Position numbers and translations under genes: made by a program. Shown piece by piece: positions 33,601 through 43,620 of a stretch of DNA of 64,000 nucleotides; the stretch's first letter is position 1, and each line of letters opens with the position of its first letter. The notes under the pieces were generated by a model. The model had not been told where the DNA came from and did no database searches. It saw nothing but the letters and a program-made list of their open reading frames with translations. The stretch comes from Saccopteryx bilineata (Eukaryota > Chordata > Mammalia > Chiroptera > Emballonuridae), in assembly GCF_036850765.1 (NCBI RefSeq), contig NC_089490.1, positions 99,994,074 to 100,058,073 of the forward strand, read 5' to 3'.

Positions 33601-34980
33601 TCATTAGTCTGTATATATCTTTTGATCTCTGCACTTATTTCTTCTTTGACCCATTCATTTTTTTAAAGTATGTTGTTTAGTTTCCACATTTTTGTGGGAT
33701 TTTTTCCTCTTTTTTGCAGTTGAATTCTAATTTCAAGGCTTTATGATCAGAAAATATGCTTGGTACAACTTCGATTTTTCTGAATTTGCTGATGTTGTTT
33801 TTGTGGCCCAACATATGGTCAATTCTTGAGAATGATCCATGTACACTGGAGAAAAATGTATACTCAGTCACTTTGTGATAAAATGTCCTGTAGATGTCTA
33901 TCATATCCAGGTGCTCTAGTGTTTTGTTTAAGGCCACTATGTCTTTGTTGATTCTCTGTTTGGATGACTGATATAGAGCTGTCAGCGTTGTATTGAGGTC
34001 TCCAAGTATGATTGTATTTTTGTCAGTTTTTGTTTTAAGGTCAATAAGTAGCTGTCTTATATATTTAAGTGCTCCTTGGTTTGGTGCATATATATTAAGA
34101 ATTGTTATGTCTTCTTGATTCAGTGTCCCCTTAGCCATTATGAAATGGCCACTTTTGTCTCTGAGTACTTTTGCTGTCTTGTAATCAGCATTATCAGATA
34201 TGAGTATTGCTACGCCTGCTTTTTTTTTGGATGTTATTTGCTTGGAGTATTGTTTTCCAGCCTTTCACTTTAACTCTTTTTTTTTTTCAGAAGCTGGAAA
34301 CGGGGAGAGACAGTCAGACAGACTCCCGCATGCGCCAGACCGGGATCCACCTAGCAAGCCCACCAGGGGCGACGCTCTGCCCACCAGGAGGCGATGCTCT
34401 GCCCCTCCGGGGAGTCGCTCTGCAACCAGAGCCACTCTAGCGCCTGGGGCAGAGGCCAAGGAGCCATCCCCAGCACCCGGGCCACCCCTGCTCCAATGGA
34501 GCTTCGTCCAGCCTTTCACTTTAAATTTGTTTTTATCTTGTTACTTAGATGAGTTTCCTGTAGGCAGCATACAGTTGGATTTTCTTTTTTAATCTATTCT
34601 GCTACTCTGTGCCTTTTTATTGGTGAGTTTAATCCATTTACATTTAGTGTAATTATTGACACTTGTTAGTTCCCTATTGCCATTTTATATATTGCTTTCT
34701 GTTAGTTTTGTGTCTTGTTTGATCCTTCTCTTTCGTTTTTCTATCTTTTGCTTTTATTTGGTTGTATTCCATACATCTTTCCTCTGTTGCTATCTTTTTT
34801 ATCTCATGTGCTTCTGTGGTGGTTTTTTTTAATGGTGTTTACCTTTAAGTAATGAAAAGGGTTCCTACCCTGTTCTTTGTAATGTACTATTTTGTGAGTA
34901 CATATGTACTCCATCGTCCTTGCTACTGTTAATCTCCATCCTCTCCCCCCTCTTTCTTTTTGTTGTTGTCACAGTTTAAA
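30618..34980 (-). pseudogene. L1 ORF2 (endonuclease + reverse transcriptase), broken
   Basis: In order on the minus strand: endonuclease part at 34138-33677 (NIYAPNQGALKYIR, GDLN, SRIDHMLGH, SDHKALKLEF); linker at 33554-33126; reverse transcriptase at 32867-31812 (351 codons with [68 protein letters not shown]); C-terminal part at 31219-30884 with [19 protein letters not shown]; last part 30887-30618 ([20 protein letters not shown]). The FADD box is intact. The frame is broken between pieces and by the SINE at 34274-34507. Confidence 0.9.
34274..34507 (-). mobile_element. 5'-truncated SINE, design A, inside L1
   Basis: Only the GC-rich 3' part and tail of design A are present; the tRNA-like head is missing. 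A perfect 17-bp target duplication CCAGCCTTTCACTTTAA lies at 34257-34273 and 34508-34524, inside the L1 endonuclease-coding region. Two near CTCF-type motifs occur at 34360-34371 (one G short) and 34381-34393 (one mismatch). It is younger than its host L1. Confidence 0.93.
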
Positions 34981-34987
34981 TTTGGTT

Positions 34988-35990
34988 TTATTCTGTTCTT
35001 CTTGGAGCTTTTACTTGGCTTTGTTTTTTGTTGTTGTTGTTCTTTGTATCTGATTGGAGAACCCCCTTTAGTAATTCCTGGAGTGGGGTTTTTCTGATGG
35101 TAAATTCCCTCATCTTTTCTGTATCTGTGAATATTTTTATTTCTCCTTCATATATGAAGGATAGCTTTGATGGGTATAGTATTTGTGGCTGAAAGTTTCT
35201 CTCTTTCAGGACTTTAAATATTGGGGTCCACTCTCTTCTAGCTTGTAGAGTTTCTGCTGAGAACTCTGATGATAATCTAATGGGCCTTCCTTTATATGTT
35301 GTATTCTTCTTTTCCCTGGCTGCCTTGAGAATTTTTTCTTTGCTGTTGGTTTGTGCCAATTTCATTATGATGTGCCTTCGAGTAGGTTTGTTGGGGTTAA
35401 GAAAACTCAGAGTTCTGTTTGCTTCTTCAATTTGAGGTTTTAGTTCTTTCCACAGTCTTGGGAAGTTCTCATCTATTATTTGTTTGAGTATGTTCTCCAT
35501 TCCATTTTCTCTCTCCTCTCCCTCTGATATACCTATTATTCTTATGTTATTCTTTTTGATGGAGTCAGATAATTCTTGTAGGGCTATCTCATTTTTTTTT
35601 TAATTTTTGAGTCTTTTTCTTCTTCTCTCTGTTGTGCCTCAAGTTGCTTGTCTTCTATTTCACTAATCCTCTTTCTATCTGGCCTATTCTATTAGCTAAG
35701 CTTGTTACCTCGTTTTTCAGCTCGTGAATTGAGTTTTTCATCTCTGTTTGATTTGTTTTTATAGTTTCAATTTCCTTGGACATATATTCTTTGTGTTTGT
35801 TGTATTGTTTTCTGAGCTCCCTAAATTGCCTTTCTGTGTTTTCTTGTATATCTCGGAGGATTTTTAGGATTTCTATCTTAAATTCTCTGTCATTTAGCTC
35901 CAAGGTTTCCAATATATTACATTTTTTCTCCATAGATTTTTCCTCATCTAGCTGTTACCTCTCTTTCTTTTGTATCCATGATATTTGATT
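34988..35990 (-). pseudogene. L1 ORF1 (RNA-binding protein), broken
   Basis: The C-terminal part (35500-34988, 170 codons) has ENFPRLWKEL, RTLSFLNPNKPTRRHIIMKL, TNSKEKILKAAREKKNTTYK and RPIRLSSEFSAETLQARREW, the L1 ORF1 core. The N-terminal coiled coil (35933-35655) has REFKIEILKILRDIQENTER and NQTEMKNSIHELKNEVTSLA. A break between about 35655 and 35500 separates them. In an active L1 this protein trimerises through the coiled coil and packages the element RNA. Confidence 0.87.
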
Positions 35991-35999
35991 TTCTCTTCC

Positions 36000-36990
36000 T
36001 TAATGGCATTTGAGGGTGGTTTTGTTGATAGTATTAATGAGATTTAATAAAGAATAAAAGGTTAAAAAAATAAAAATTCGAAAAGAGTTGTTTTTTTTAA
36101 AATGAAATAAGGAAAAGTAAAATAAAATAAAAATTAAAAAAAAGGAAATTATTCCCCCCTCCTTTTTTCCTCTCCTCTCTTCTCCCCTCTTTCTTGAGAA
36201 AATCTTGTGGTGAACTGTGAATTATATTGTACTAAATAGAACAAACAATGCCTGTAATGGAGGGCCTGAATTGAGGAGAAGTAATAAAGGGGCAAAAAAA
36301 GAAAAAAAAGGGAGGTATGGACCCACAAAAAGCAAATAAGAAAAAGATTTGCATCAAGAATAAAATGATTTGCTTTTAGGTGTTGGTTGACTAAGAGTTA
36401 TGATGAGAGGAATAAGAGGGAAACAGGAAAATGGGGGGACAAATTAAAAAATTACTATTGTATTTAGTGAAACAAGAATTAGATAAAATGGAGAGCCAGG
36501 GATGGGAGAACTGCTAGTGTGTTAAAACGGTTAAGTAAAAGACCCCCAAAATGCCACAAACATAAGTTTGAGTCCCAGATAAGATATTGTTTGTTATTGA
36601 GGTTTGAATGAGAGGAGACATAAAGGAGAAAGGAAGAAACTAATATAGAGGGAGAAAAGAAAGAAAGAGAGAAAAAAAGAGGGAACCACTAAAAGAAGAA
36701 AAAGGAAAAAAGAGGAGAGAGAGAGAGAGTTAAGGGTTTTGGAGTGCAACCCTCATAAAGAGAAAGGAAGAGTAAAGAAAAGATAATGGGAGATGTAACA
36801 CTTATGGGTAGTGTAGTTCAAGGAGAGGAAAGAGTAAGTCCCGCAGAGAGTTAAACGACCAAATTGGAGGAGGAAAAAAAATATCAAGAATGAAGATAAT
36901 AGAAACAAACGAACAAATATAATAAAATGGGATAGGTTATAAAGTCTGCGTATTATTCTTGATTTTGAGAGATTATCTTCTTGCTTTTTC
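36000..36990 (-). promoter_or_regulatory. L1 5'UTR, pyrimidine-rich part (sense strand)
   Basis: Between ORF1 and the monomer array lies about 1 kb that is A/G-rich on the plus strand and T/C-rich on the L1 sense strand, with no open frame. The part at 36480-36860 recurs inverted at 17638-18070. It is assigned to the 5'UTR by position only. Confidence 0.65.
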
Positions 36991-37337
36991 TTTTCTCTTC
37001 TCTTCCTGGTCGGTGACTCTGTACCCTGGGTTCTGCCCCTTTGGCACGCTCAGGTAGAGGTTTGCAGTTGATAAGTCTCTATGGCAATGTCATGTATTGT
37101 GCTTTAGTCTCGTTGGCAGTCGAGGCTCATTAGCATTTATAGGCTCCGCCAGTGAGAGAGTTCGTGTTCCTGGAGCCTTTCTCTTAGTCTTTCCTTCCTC
37201 AATTAGTAGCCTAGTAATCCAGCTATGGGGTTGCTGCTGCCTCTGCAGTAGAGGCTCTGATAGTAAGAGGCTCAAAGAGCTGGCAACTCCCCACTCTATT
37301 TCCACTCAGCACAGGGCTCTGGGTAAGGCTCAGTCAG

Positions 37338-38240
37338 TCAGAGCTGCTAGCATAATCAGGCGGGGCTTCAGCCCACTCAAAGACATCTCGCTCTGCCACT
37401 CTGTCCAGTAACACGGGCAGGCACCCACTCCTAGGGTGCTTGGAGGAAACTCTCGCTCACTATCTGCACTTGAAGACCAGGATATCAGGCCAGAAGTCTC
37501 ACACTCTGAGTGAAACCCCCGCCCACATGGAAAAGTTCCAGCATTGGAATTGGCTCTCGTTCCATCCCCATGCGTGGCTTTTTCAGGGTGCTGGGGCAGC
37601 CTGGAGATTCCGCTTTTGGCCCACACAAAGGCCCCTGACTCTGCCCCTCTGTGGGATGACATGGGTGCCCACTCCCCGGGTGCTTGGAGGAAACTCTCGC
37701 TCACTATCTGTGCATGCAGACCAGGATATCGGGCCAGCAGTCTCACACTCTGAGTGAAACCCTGACCCGCACGGAAAAGTTCCAGTGTTGGAATTGGCTC
37801 TTGCTCCGTCCCCGTGCGCAGCTTTTTCAAGGCACTGGGGTGGCCTGAGATTCTGCTTTTGGCCCACACAAAGGCCCCTGACTCTGCCCCGCTGTAGGAT
37901 AACACGGGCGTGAACTGCTGAGGCACTCGGAGGAATCTCTCACTCACTATCTGCATGCGCAGACCAGGATATCAGGCCGGCCGCCTCACCCTCTGAGTGA
38001 AACCCCCGCCCGCACGGAAAAGTTCCAGCGTTGGAATTAGTTCTCGCTCCCTCTCCGTGCGCAGCTTTCCTAGGGCACTGGGGTGGTCTGGAGATTCTGC
38101 CTTCGGCCCACACAAAGGCCTCTGGCTCTGCCACTCTGTCTGGTAACACGGGTGGGCGCCCACTCCTGGGGCTTTGGAAGGAATCTCTCGCCCACTATCT
38201 GCGCATGCTGACCAGGGGATTGGGGAAAATGGCTGCCCCA
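37338..38240 (-). promoter_or_regulatory. L1 5'UTR tandem monomer array, units of about 245 bp
   Basis: A GC-rich array repeats the same block. The anchor TAACACGGG (or TGACATGGG) occurs at 37409, 37657, 37900 and 38144, giving spacings of 248, 243 and 244 bp. Each unit contains GGAAACTCTCGCTCACTATC, GACCAGGATATCGGGCC, GAAAAGTTCCAGNGTTGGAA and GGCCCACACAAAGGCC type blocks. There are three full units with partial ones at both ends. Tandem promoter monomers are known in mouse L1 5'UTRs; here the promoter role is inferred from position. Open frames across it are repeat artefacts. Confidence 0.88.
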
Positions 38241-38653
38241 CTTGTCTTTCTTTGTCTGGGTTTGGTGCGAGTGTTAGCTTGTATTGCCTGGATTGCCACA
38301 GGAACAGTTTTTCCTCGGCTTGGATCTCCGTGCCACAGCCTGGTTCGGCCGTTTGTGCCGTGGCCTACATCTATTCACCCCCTTTGCCCGCCTTAGTTTC
38401 TATATTCTCAGTTCCCAGTGAAAGCCGCCCTGTTTAGGTTAGTGAGGAAGGCGGAGCATTTCTTACTCCCTATTTCCTTTGGGGTTTGATTATATATTTA
38501 GCCAATTTTTTGCTCGACCATACCTTCGGGTATATTGCGAAACATCTGGAGGCTCCAAGTATAGGTTTTTCTGTTTCTGGTTGAAGATCTTGTTGAGTTT
38601 GGGGGAGATTTATCGGCATTGCTTCCAACCGCGCCATTACTCTGACATCATCT
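38240..38653 (-). promoter_or_regulatory. L1 5'UTR, 5'-most unique part
   Basis: This non-repeated part precedes the monomers on the minus strand. The end contains GTAATGGCGCGG on the sense strand, close to the 5' terminus. It could act as a YY1-like site, as the similar ATGGCG near the start of human L1 does; that is inference. Confidence 0.55.
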
Positions 38654-38733
38654 CCTATATTTTTTAAAAAGGAAAGGATTCAAATCAAGAAGATAACCTT
38701 CTATTTAGGACACTGAAAAAAAAAGAGCAAACT

Positions 38734-40728
38734 TGTTAGTCAAATAAGTTTGTAAATATGATGTACATGTTTGCTCACTTATAACTATAAGCACTGGGTG
38801 TGGAAGACAGGCTGAAGCTGGCAAGGTCCTCATAGCCTCAAGCTTAGTTTTAAGACTAAGCCTTTCCCACCCTTTTTTTTTAATAATTTTACTTTTTAAT
38901 GCGGCGACATCAATAAATCAGGATACATATATTCAAAGATAACAAGTCCAGGTTATCTTGTCGTTCACTTATGTTGCATACCCATCACCCAAAGTCAGAT
39001 TGTCTTCTGTCACCTTCTATCTAGTTTTCTTTGTGCCCCTCCCCCTCCCTTTTTCCCTCTCCCTCTCACCCCTCCCCCCGTAACCACCACACTCTTATCA
39101 ATGTTTCTCAGTTTCACTTTTATGTCCCACCTACATATGGAATAATGCAGTTCCTGGTTTTTTCTGATTTGCTTATTTCACTTCGTATAATGTTATCAAG
39201 ATTTCACCATTTTGCTGTAAATGATCCGATGTCATCATTTCTTATGGCTGAGTAGTATTCCATAGTGTATATGTGCCACATCTTCTTTATCCAGTCATCT
39301 ATTGACGGGCTTTTTGGTTGTTTCCATGTCCTGGCCACTGTGAACAATGCTGCAATGAACATGGGGCTGCATGTGTCTTTACGTATCAATGTTTCTGAGT
39401 TTTGGGAGTATATACCCAGTAGAGGGATTGCTGGGTCATAAGGTAGTTCTATTTTCAGTTTTTTGAGGAACCACCATACTTTCTTCCATAATGCTTGTAC
39501 TACTTTACATTCCCACCAACAGTGGATGAGGGTTCCTTTTTCTCCACAGCCTCTCCAACATTTGCTATTACCTGTCTTGTTAATAATAGCTAATCTAACA
39601 GGTGTGAGGTGGTATCTCATTGCAGTTTTGATTTGCATTTCTCTAATAGCTAAAGAAGATGAGCATCTTTTCATATATCTGTTGGCCATTTGTATTTCTT
39701 CCTGGGAGAAGTGTCTGTTCATGTCCTCTTCCCATTTTTTTATTGGATTGTTTGTTTGTTTGTTGTTGAGTTTTATGAGTTCTTTGTATATTTTGGATAT
39801 TAGGCCCTTATCTGAGCTGTTGTTTGAAAATATCATTTCCCATTTAGTTGACTGTCTGTTTATTTTGTTATCAGTTTCTCTTGCTGAGCAAAAACTTCTT
39901 AGTCTGATGTAGTCCCATTCATTAATTTTTGCCTTCACTTCTCTTGCCTTTGGAGTCAAATTCATAAAATGCTCTTTAAAACCTAGGTCCATGAGTTGAG
40001 TACATATGTCTTCTTCTATGTACTTAATTGTTTCAGGTCTTATGTTTAGATCTTTGATCCATTTTGAGTTAATTTTAGTACAGGGGGACAAACTGTAGTC
40101 CAGTTTCATTCTTTTGCATGTCCCACCCTTTTAATACTAAGATATTTTCAATATCCTTCTAATACTAAGATCTTCTCAAAACTAAGCTTTTCCCCACACC
40201 CTTAACTGTTGCATGATGTGGGTTGGTACACTTTTAGCAGGAATCCCATTTATGCCTCAGATAAGTGGTTTTGTACCTTATATGTATATTGACTTCCTTA
40301 TATGTATATTGGCTTAAAGGCTTTAATTTTCTACAGTATAAAATGAAGCAGACTGGGGGCTCTTCCTTGTTCAGATCCTGCCATCAGCATTGCAGAGGAG
40401 AGGCAGCCAAGATGGTGAGTGCTGAAGGAGAAGCCAGTTCTTGCAGAGTTTGTGCAGAGAGAAGGAGATGGGGAACAGAGGTGAATAAGGCTGGTGAGGC
40501 CTTTGATTCCAGGAATACTCAGATGAGTCAGTGGCTTTGGGAGCCCTGGATGGAAAGGGAAGTGTTTTCCCACTATGTGTATTTTCTCACCTGCCGGGTG
40601 TGAGCTAGTATTAAAGGTAATGGCCCACTAGTTCTTGGCTCCATTGTTTCATTACTATCTGTTCGAATCAAATCTGAACCTGCATGGGTCAGGCAGCTGT
40701 GATGGTTGCTGCAACTACTGGCCATACA
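38734..40728 (+). mobile_element. solo LTR, family X copy 5, split by an L1
   Basis: The element starts TGTTAGTCAAATAAG and ends GGCCATACA, with the 5-bp target duplication AAACT at 38729-38733 and 40729-40733. It is colinear with the LTR at 15222-16043 (for example 'gtttgctcacttataacta', 'ttttaagactaagcctttcc', 'cttaactgttgcatgatg', 'agccaagatggtgagtgctg', 'cagatgagtcagtggctttg'). An L1 fragment interrupts it at 38877-40120. Without that L1 it is about 740 bp. It has no internal retroviral genes, so it is a solo LTR inserted in an old L1. Confidence 0.88.
38877..40120 (-). mobile_element. 5'-truncated young L1 (minus) inside the LTR
   Basis: The target duplication TCCCACCCTTTT at 38865-38876 and 40121-40132 bounds a minus-strand L1 with poly-A on the left. 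A 301-codon open frame (39204-40109) covers the ORF2 C-terminal part ([40 protein letters not shown]). By eye it is nearly identical to 30380-31620 of the near full-length L1, so both come from one recent subfamily. Truncation occurred during insertion. Confidence 0.93.
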
Positions 40729-41504
40729 AAACTGAAGCCAAAGCAAGCAAAACAAAGGAAATAATAAAGACTAGGGCAGAAGTAAAGGAAATGAAGAATA
40801 GAAAAACAATAGTGAAAATCAACAAACCAAAAGCGATTCTTTAAAAAAATTCATCAAACTTCATAAATATTTAACCAGATTGATCAAGAAAAAGGAAGAA
40901 GAATCAAGTTACTAAACTCAGAAGTGAAAGAAGAGGCATCACTACCAACCTTACAGAAATGAAAATGATTACAGGGGATACTATGAACAACTGTATGCAG
41001 TAAGTTAGATAATTTAGATGAAATAAATTCCTAGAGGGACACAAACTACTAAAACTGACTCAAAATAAATAGAAATCTGGAAGACCTATAACAAATAGAG
41101 AGAATAAATTCATAATTTTTAAATTTTCTACAAAGAAAAGCTCAGTGCCAGATGGCTTCACTGGTAAATTCTACCTGACTTTAAAAAATAATAGTAATAA
41201 CAATTGTTCACAAACTCTTTTAAAAAAAATAGAAGAGAACATGTCCTAATTCATTTTATGTGATCAGTATCACCCCAATACCAAAACCAGACACACACAT
41301 CATAAGAAAAGAACAGCATAGGCAAATATCTCTTATAAATAGTGTATAGATACAAATGTTCTCAACAATATACCATCAAGCCAAATCTTGACATATAAGA
41401 AGTATTATATACCATGATCAAGTGAGATTTACTTGGGAAATGCAAGGTTGCTCTAACATCAGAAAATCAGTTAATGTAATCCATCATATATGAAGGAGGA
41501 AAGT

Positions 41505-41610
41505 AGACACAAAATGTAATTAACAATAGACACAAAATGTAATTAACAAAATTCAACACCTTTTCAATAGACACAAAAATGTAATTTAAAAAATTCAACA
41601 CCTTTTCATG
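41505..41610. repeat. local tandem duplications in the old L1
   Basis: The phrase CACAAAATGTAATTAACAA occurs twice at 41510-41550, and a third variant CACAAAAATGTAATTTAAAA with repeated AATTCAACACCTTTTCA follows by 41605. These are two small duplications inside L1 sequence. Confidence 0.75.
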
Positions 41611-41799
41611 TTTAAAAAAATACATAAGAAACTAAGGATAGAAAAGGCCTTCCTCAATCTGATGTAAAAAAAATTTACAAAATACCCACAACTTATATCA
41701 CACTTATATAGAAGACCAAATGCCTTTCTCTTATGATCAAGAACAAGATAAGGATGTTCATTCTTACTACTTATATTCAATATTGTACTCGAAATTCTT

Positions 41800-42161
41800 T
41801 TTTTTTTTAAGTTAGAGAAGGGGAGACAGTGAGACAGACTCATGCATGTGCCTCAACCAGATCCACCGGCAAACCCCCTACTAGACAATGCTTTGCCCAT
41901 CTAGGACCATTGCCCAGTGACTGAGCTATTTTTAACACCTGAGGAGAGGCTCCACAGAGCTATTCTGAGTGCCTGGGGCCAAATCACTCAAACCAACCAA
42001 GCCATGGCTGCAAGAGGGAAAAAGAGAGAGAGAGAGAAAGAGAAGGGGAAGGAGCAGAGAAGCAGATGGTCACTTTTCCTATGTGCCCTGACCAGTAATC
42101 GAACCTGGGACATACACACACTGGATTGATGCTCTACCACAGAGCCAACTGGCCAGGGCCA
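41800..42161 (-). mobile_element. diverged SINE, design A
   Basis: Minus-orientation design A with head 'ggccctggccagttggctct' on the minus strand and poly-T at about 41796-41808. Imperfect target duplications TACTCGAAATTCTT (41786-41799) and TACTCAAAGTTCTT (42162-42175) lie in the old L1. The CTCF-type motif is lost here (CCCCCTACTAGACAATG). This is the most diverged design A copy in the window. Confidence 0.9.
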
Positions 42162-43138
42162 TACTCAAAGTTCTTATCAGGCAATTAGATAAGAAAAAAA
42201 TTAAAAGCATTAAGATTAGAAGAAAAAAGTAAAAATGTCTCTATTTACAGCTGACATAGTCTTTTAAGTAGAAAATCCTAATATATCCACTAAAAAACTA
42301 TTAGAACTAATAAACAAGCTCAAGATAATTGCAGAATACAAATCAATATACAGAAAAATCAATTATGTTTCTATAAATAAGAAATGAATAATCTGAAAAT
42401 AAAATTGAGAAAACAATTTCATTTAATATAGCATTGTAAAGAGGGAGACACAAAGAAATAAATTTACCAAAAGAAGTACAAAACTTGTACTCTCAAAAAT
42501 ACAAAACACATTGAAATAAATAAAATATCTAAATAAATGGAAAGATAATCAATGTTCATTGATTAGAAGACAATATTATTAAGATGGCCATACTCTTCAA
42601 ATTGATTCACAGATTCAGTGCAATCCTCTTAAATATCTGAACCAGTTTTCTTGCAGAAATTGATGTATATCCTAAAATTCATATAAAAATGCAAGGGACA
42701 GAGCAATCTTGAAAAAGAACAAAGTTGGTAGACTTACACTTTCTGATTTTGAAACCTACTACAAAGCTACAGCAATCAAGATAGTGCGGTGCTAGTATAA
42801 AGACAGGCATATACCTCAGTGGAATAGAATTCAGAGTGCAGAAATAAACCCTTACACTTAGAGTACATTGATTTCTGACAAGGAAACCGAGACAGCTCAA
42901 TCAGAAACCTACAGCTTATTCCACAAGTGGCACTACAACAATCAGACATTCATATGCAAAAGAGTGAAGCTGGACTACTTCCTTATACTTTACACAAAAT
43001 AAAACTAAAAATGGAAGACAAACCTACATGTGAGAGCTGAAACTATAAAACTCTTAGAAAAAAAAACAGAATAAATCTCCGTGACCTTGGGTTATACAAA
43101 AGCTTATTATATACAAACCAGAAAAGCACAAGTGAAAT

Positions 43139-43510
43139 GTCTTTTTGCTTCTGGTAAGAACAATTAACATGAGATCTACTCTCTTGACAAATTTTCAAGT
43201 GTACAATGAAGTATTGTTAACTGTAGTCATGATGTTACACAACAGATTTCTAGAACTGATTCATCTCACTTAACTGAAACTTTTATACTAATTGAATAAT
43301 GTCCCACTTCCCTTTCCTCCCTGGCAACTACATTTCTATTCTCTGCTTCTATGAGTTGGACTATTTTAGATACTTTGTATACATAAAATCATGCAATATT
43401 TATCCTTCTGTGACTGGCATATATATCAGTTAGCATAATGTCCTTCCAGATATTTCCATGTTGTCACAAATGGCAGGATTTCTTTAATTTTTAAGGCTGA
43501 ATAATATTCC

Positions 43511-43551
<41 letters not shown>

Positions 43552-43620
43552 TACATTTTCTTTACCAAGATCATAGACCCTGAAACATATTCCTCAGTAT
43601 GATCATTCTTCCATGGTGTA
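43139..43620 (-). mobile_element. old L1 3' end, minus orientation
   Basis: The sequence reads as antisense old-L1 3' end: 'tctcttgacaaattttcaag', 'tctctgcttctatgagttgg', 'agcataatgtccttccagat', 'ttgtcacaaatggcaggatt', 'ggctgaataatattccatta'. It includes the CA repeat at 43514-43550. It abuts the plus-strand L1 end at 43138, so the two may result from an inversion or from separate insertions. Confidence 0.65.
43514..43550. repeat. (CA)n microsatellite
   Basis: Eighteen or so uninterrupted CA units, at the place where old L1 copies often carry a TA/CA run. Confidence 0.97.

Larger units (their letters stand above)
30375..38653 (-). mobile_element. near full-length L1 (minus) with monomer-type 5'UTR
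   Basis: The element runs from a 5' end at about 38653, where the minus strand begins GGAGATGATGTCAGAGTAAT (an ATGGCG follows, like the start of other L1 5'UTRs), to a poly-A seen as poly-T at about 30375. It has a 5'UTR of about 2.6 kb, ORF1 (about 35990-34988), ORF2 (about 34980-30618) and a 3'UTR. The CCTATAT repeat at 30362-30368 and 38654-38660 is the likely target duplication. A SINE interrupts the endonuclease part. ORFs are broken by several stops or frameshifts, so it is not active. Confidence 0.85.
29600..43138 (+). mobile_element. old plus-strand L1, split into four pieces
   Basis: ORF2-derived sequence runs in order through 29600-30374, 38661-38733, 40734-41799 and 42176-43138. 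The first piece is the endonuclease part ('aacattctacccaagagaaa', then TTCTTCTCAAGCACAATGGG). The second and third join as 'ttctatttaggacactgaaa..gagcaaact|gaagccaaagcaagcaaaac', the usual L1 order. The last reaches the ORF2 C-terminal region ('agctacagcaatcaagatag'). Removing a minus-strand L1, a solo LTR and a SINE restores continuity. Many stops and indels make it an old, non-coding copy. Confidence 0.75.

Noticed and set aside
37330..37956. A 208-codon minus-strand frame with repeated segments
   Set aside because: It is a translation of the L1 5'UTR monomers; the protein repeats only reflect DNA repeats, and other frames in the array are equally open.
37338..38240. Possible CRISPR-like or satellite array
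   Set aside because: The units are about 245 bp, contiguous without spacers, and lie in an L1 5'UTR.
15222..40728. Possible endogenous retrovirus with genes
   Set aside because: Only LTR sequence is present. Between LTR copies I see no gag, pol or env homology; the reverse transcriptase seen is of L1 type.
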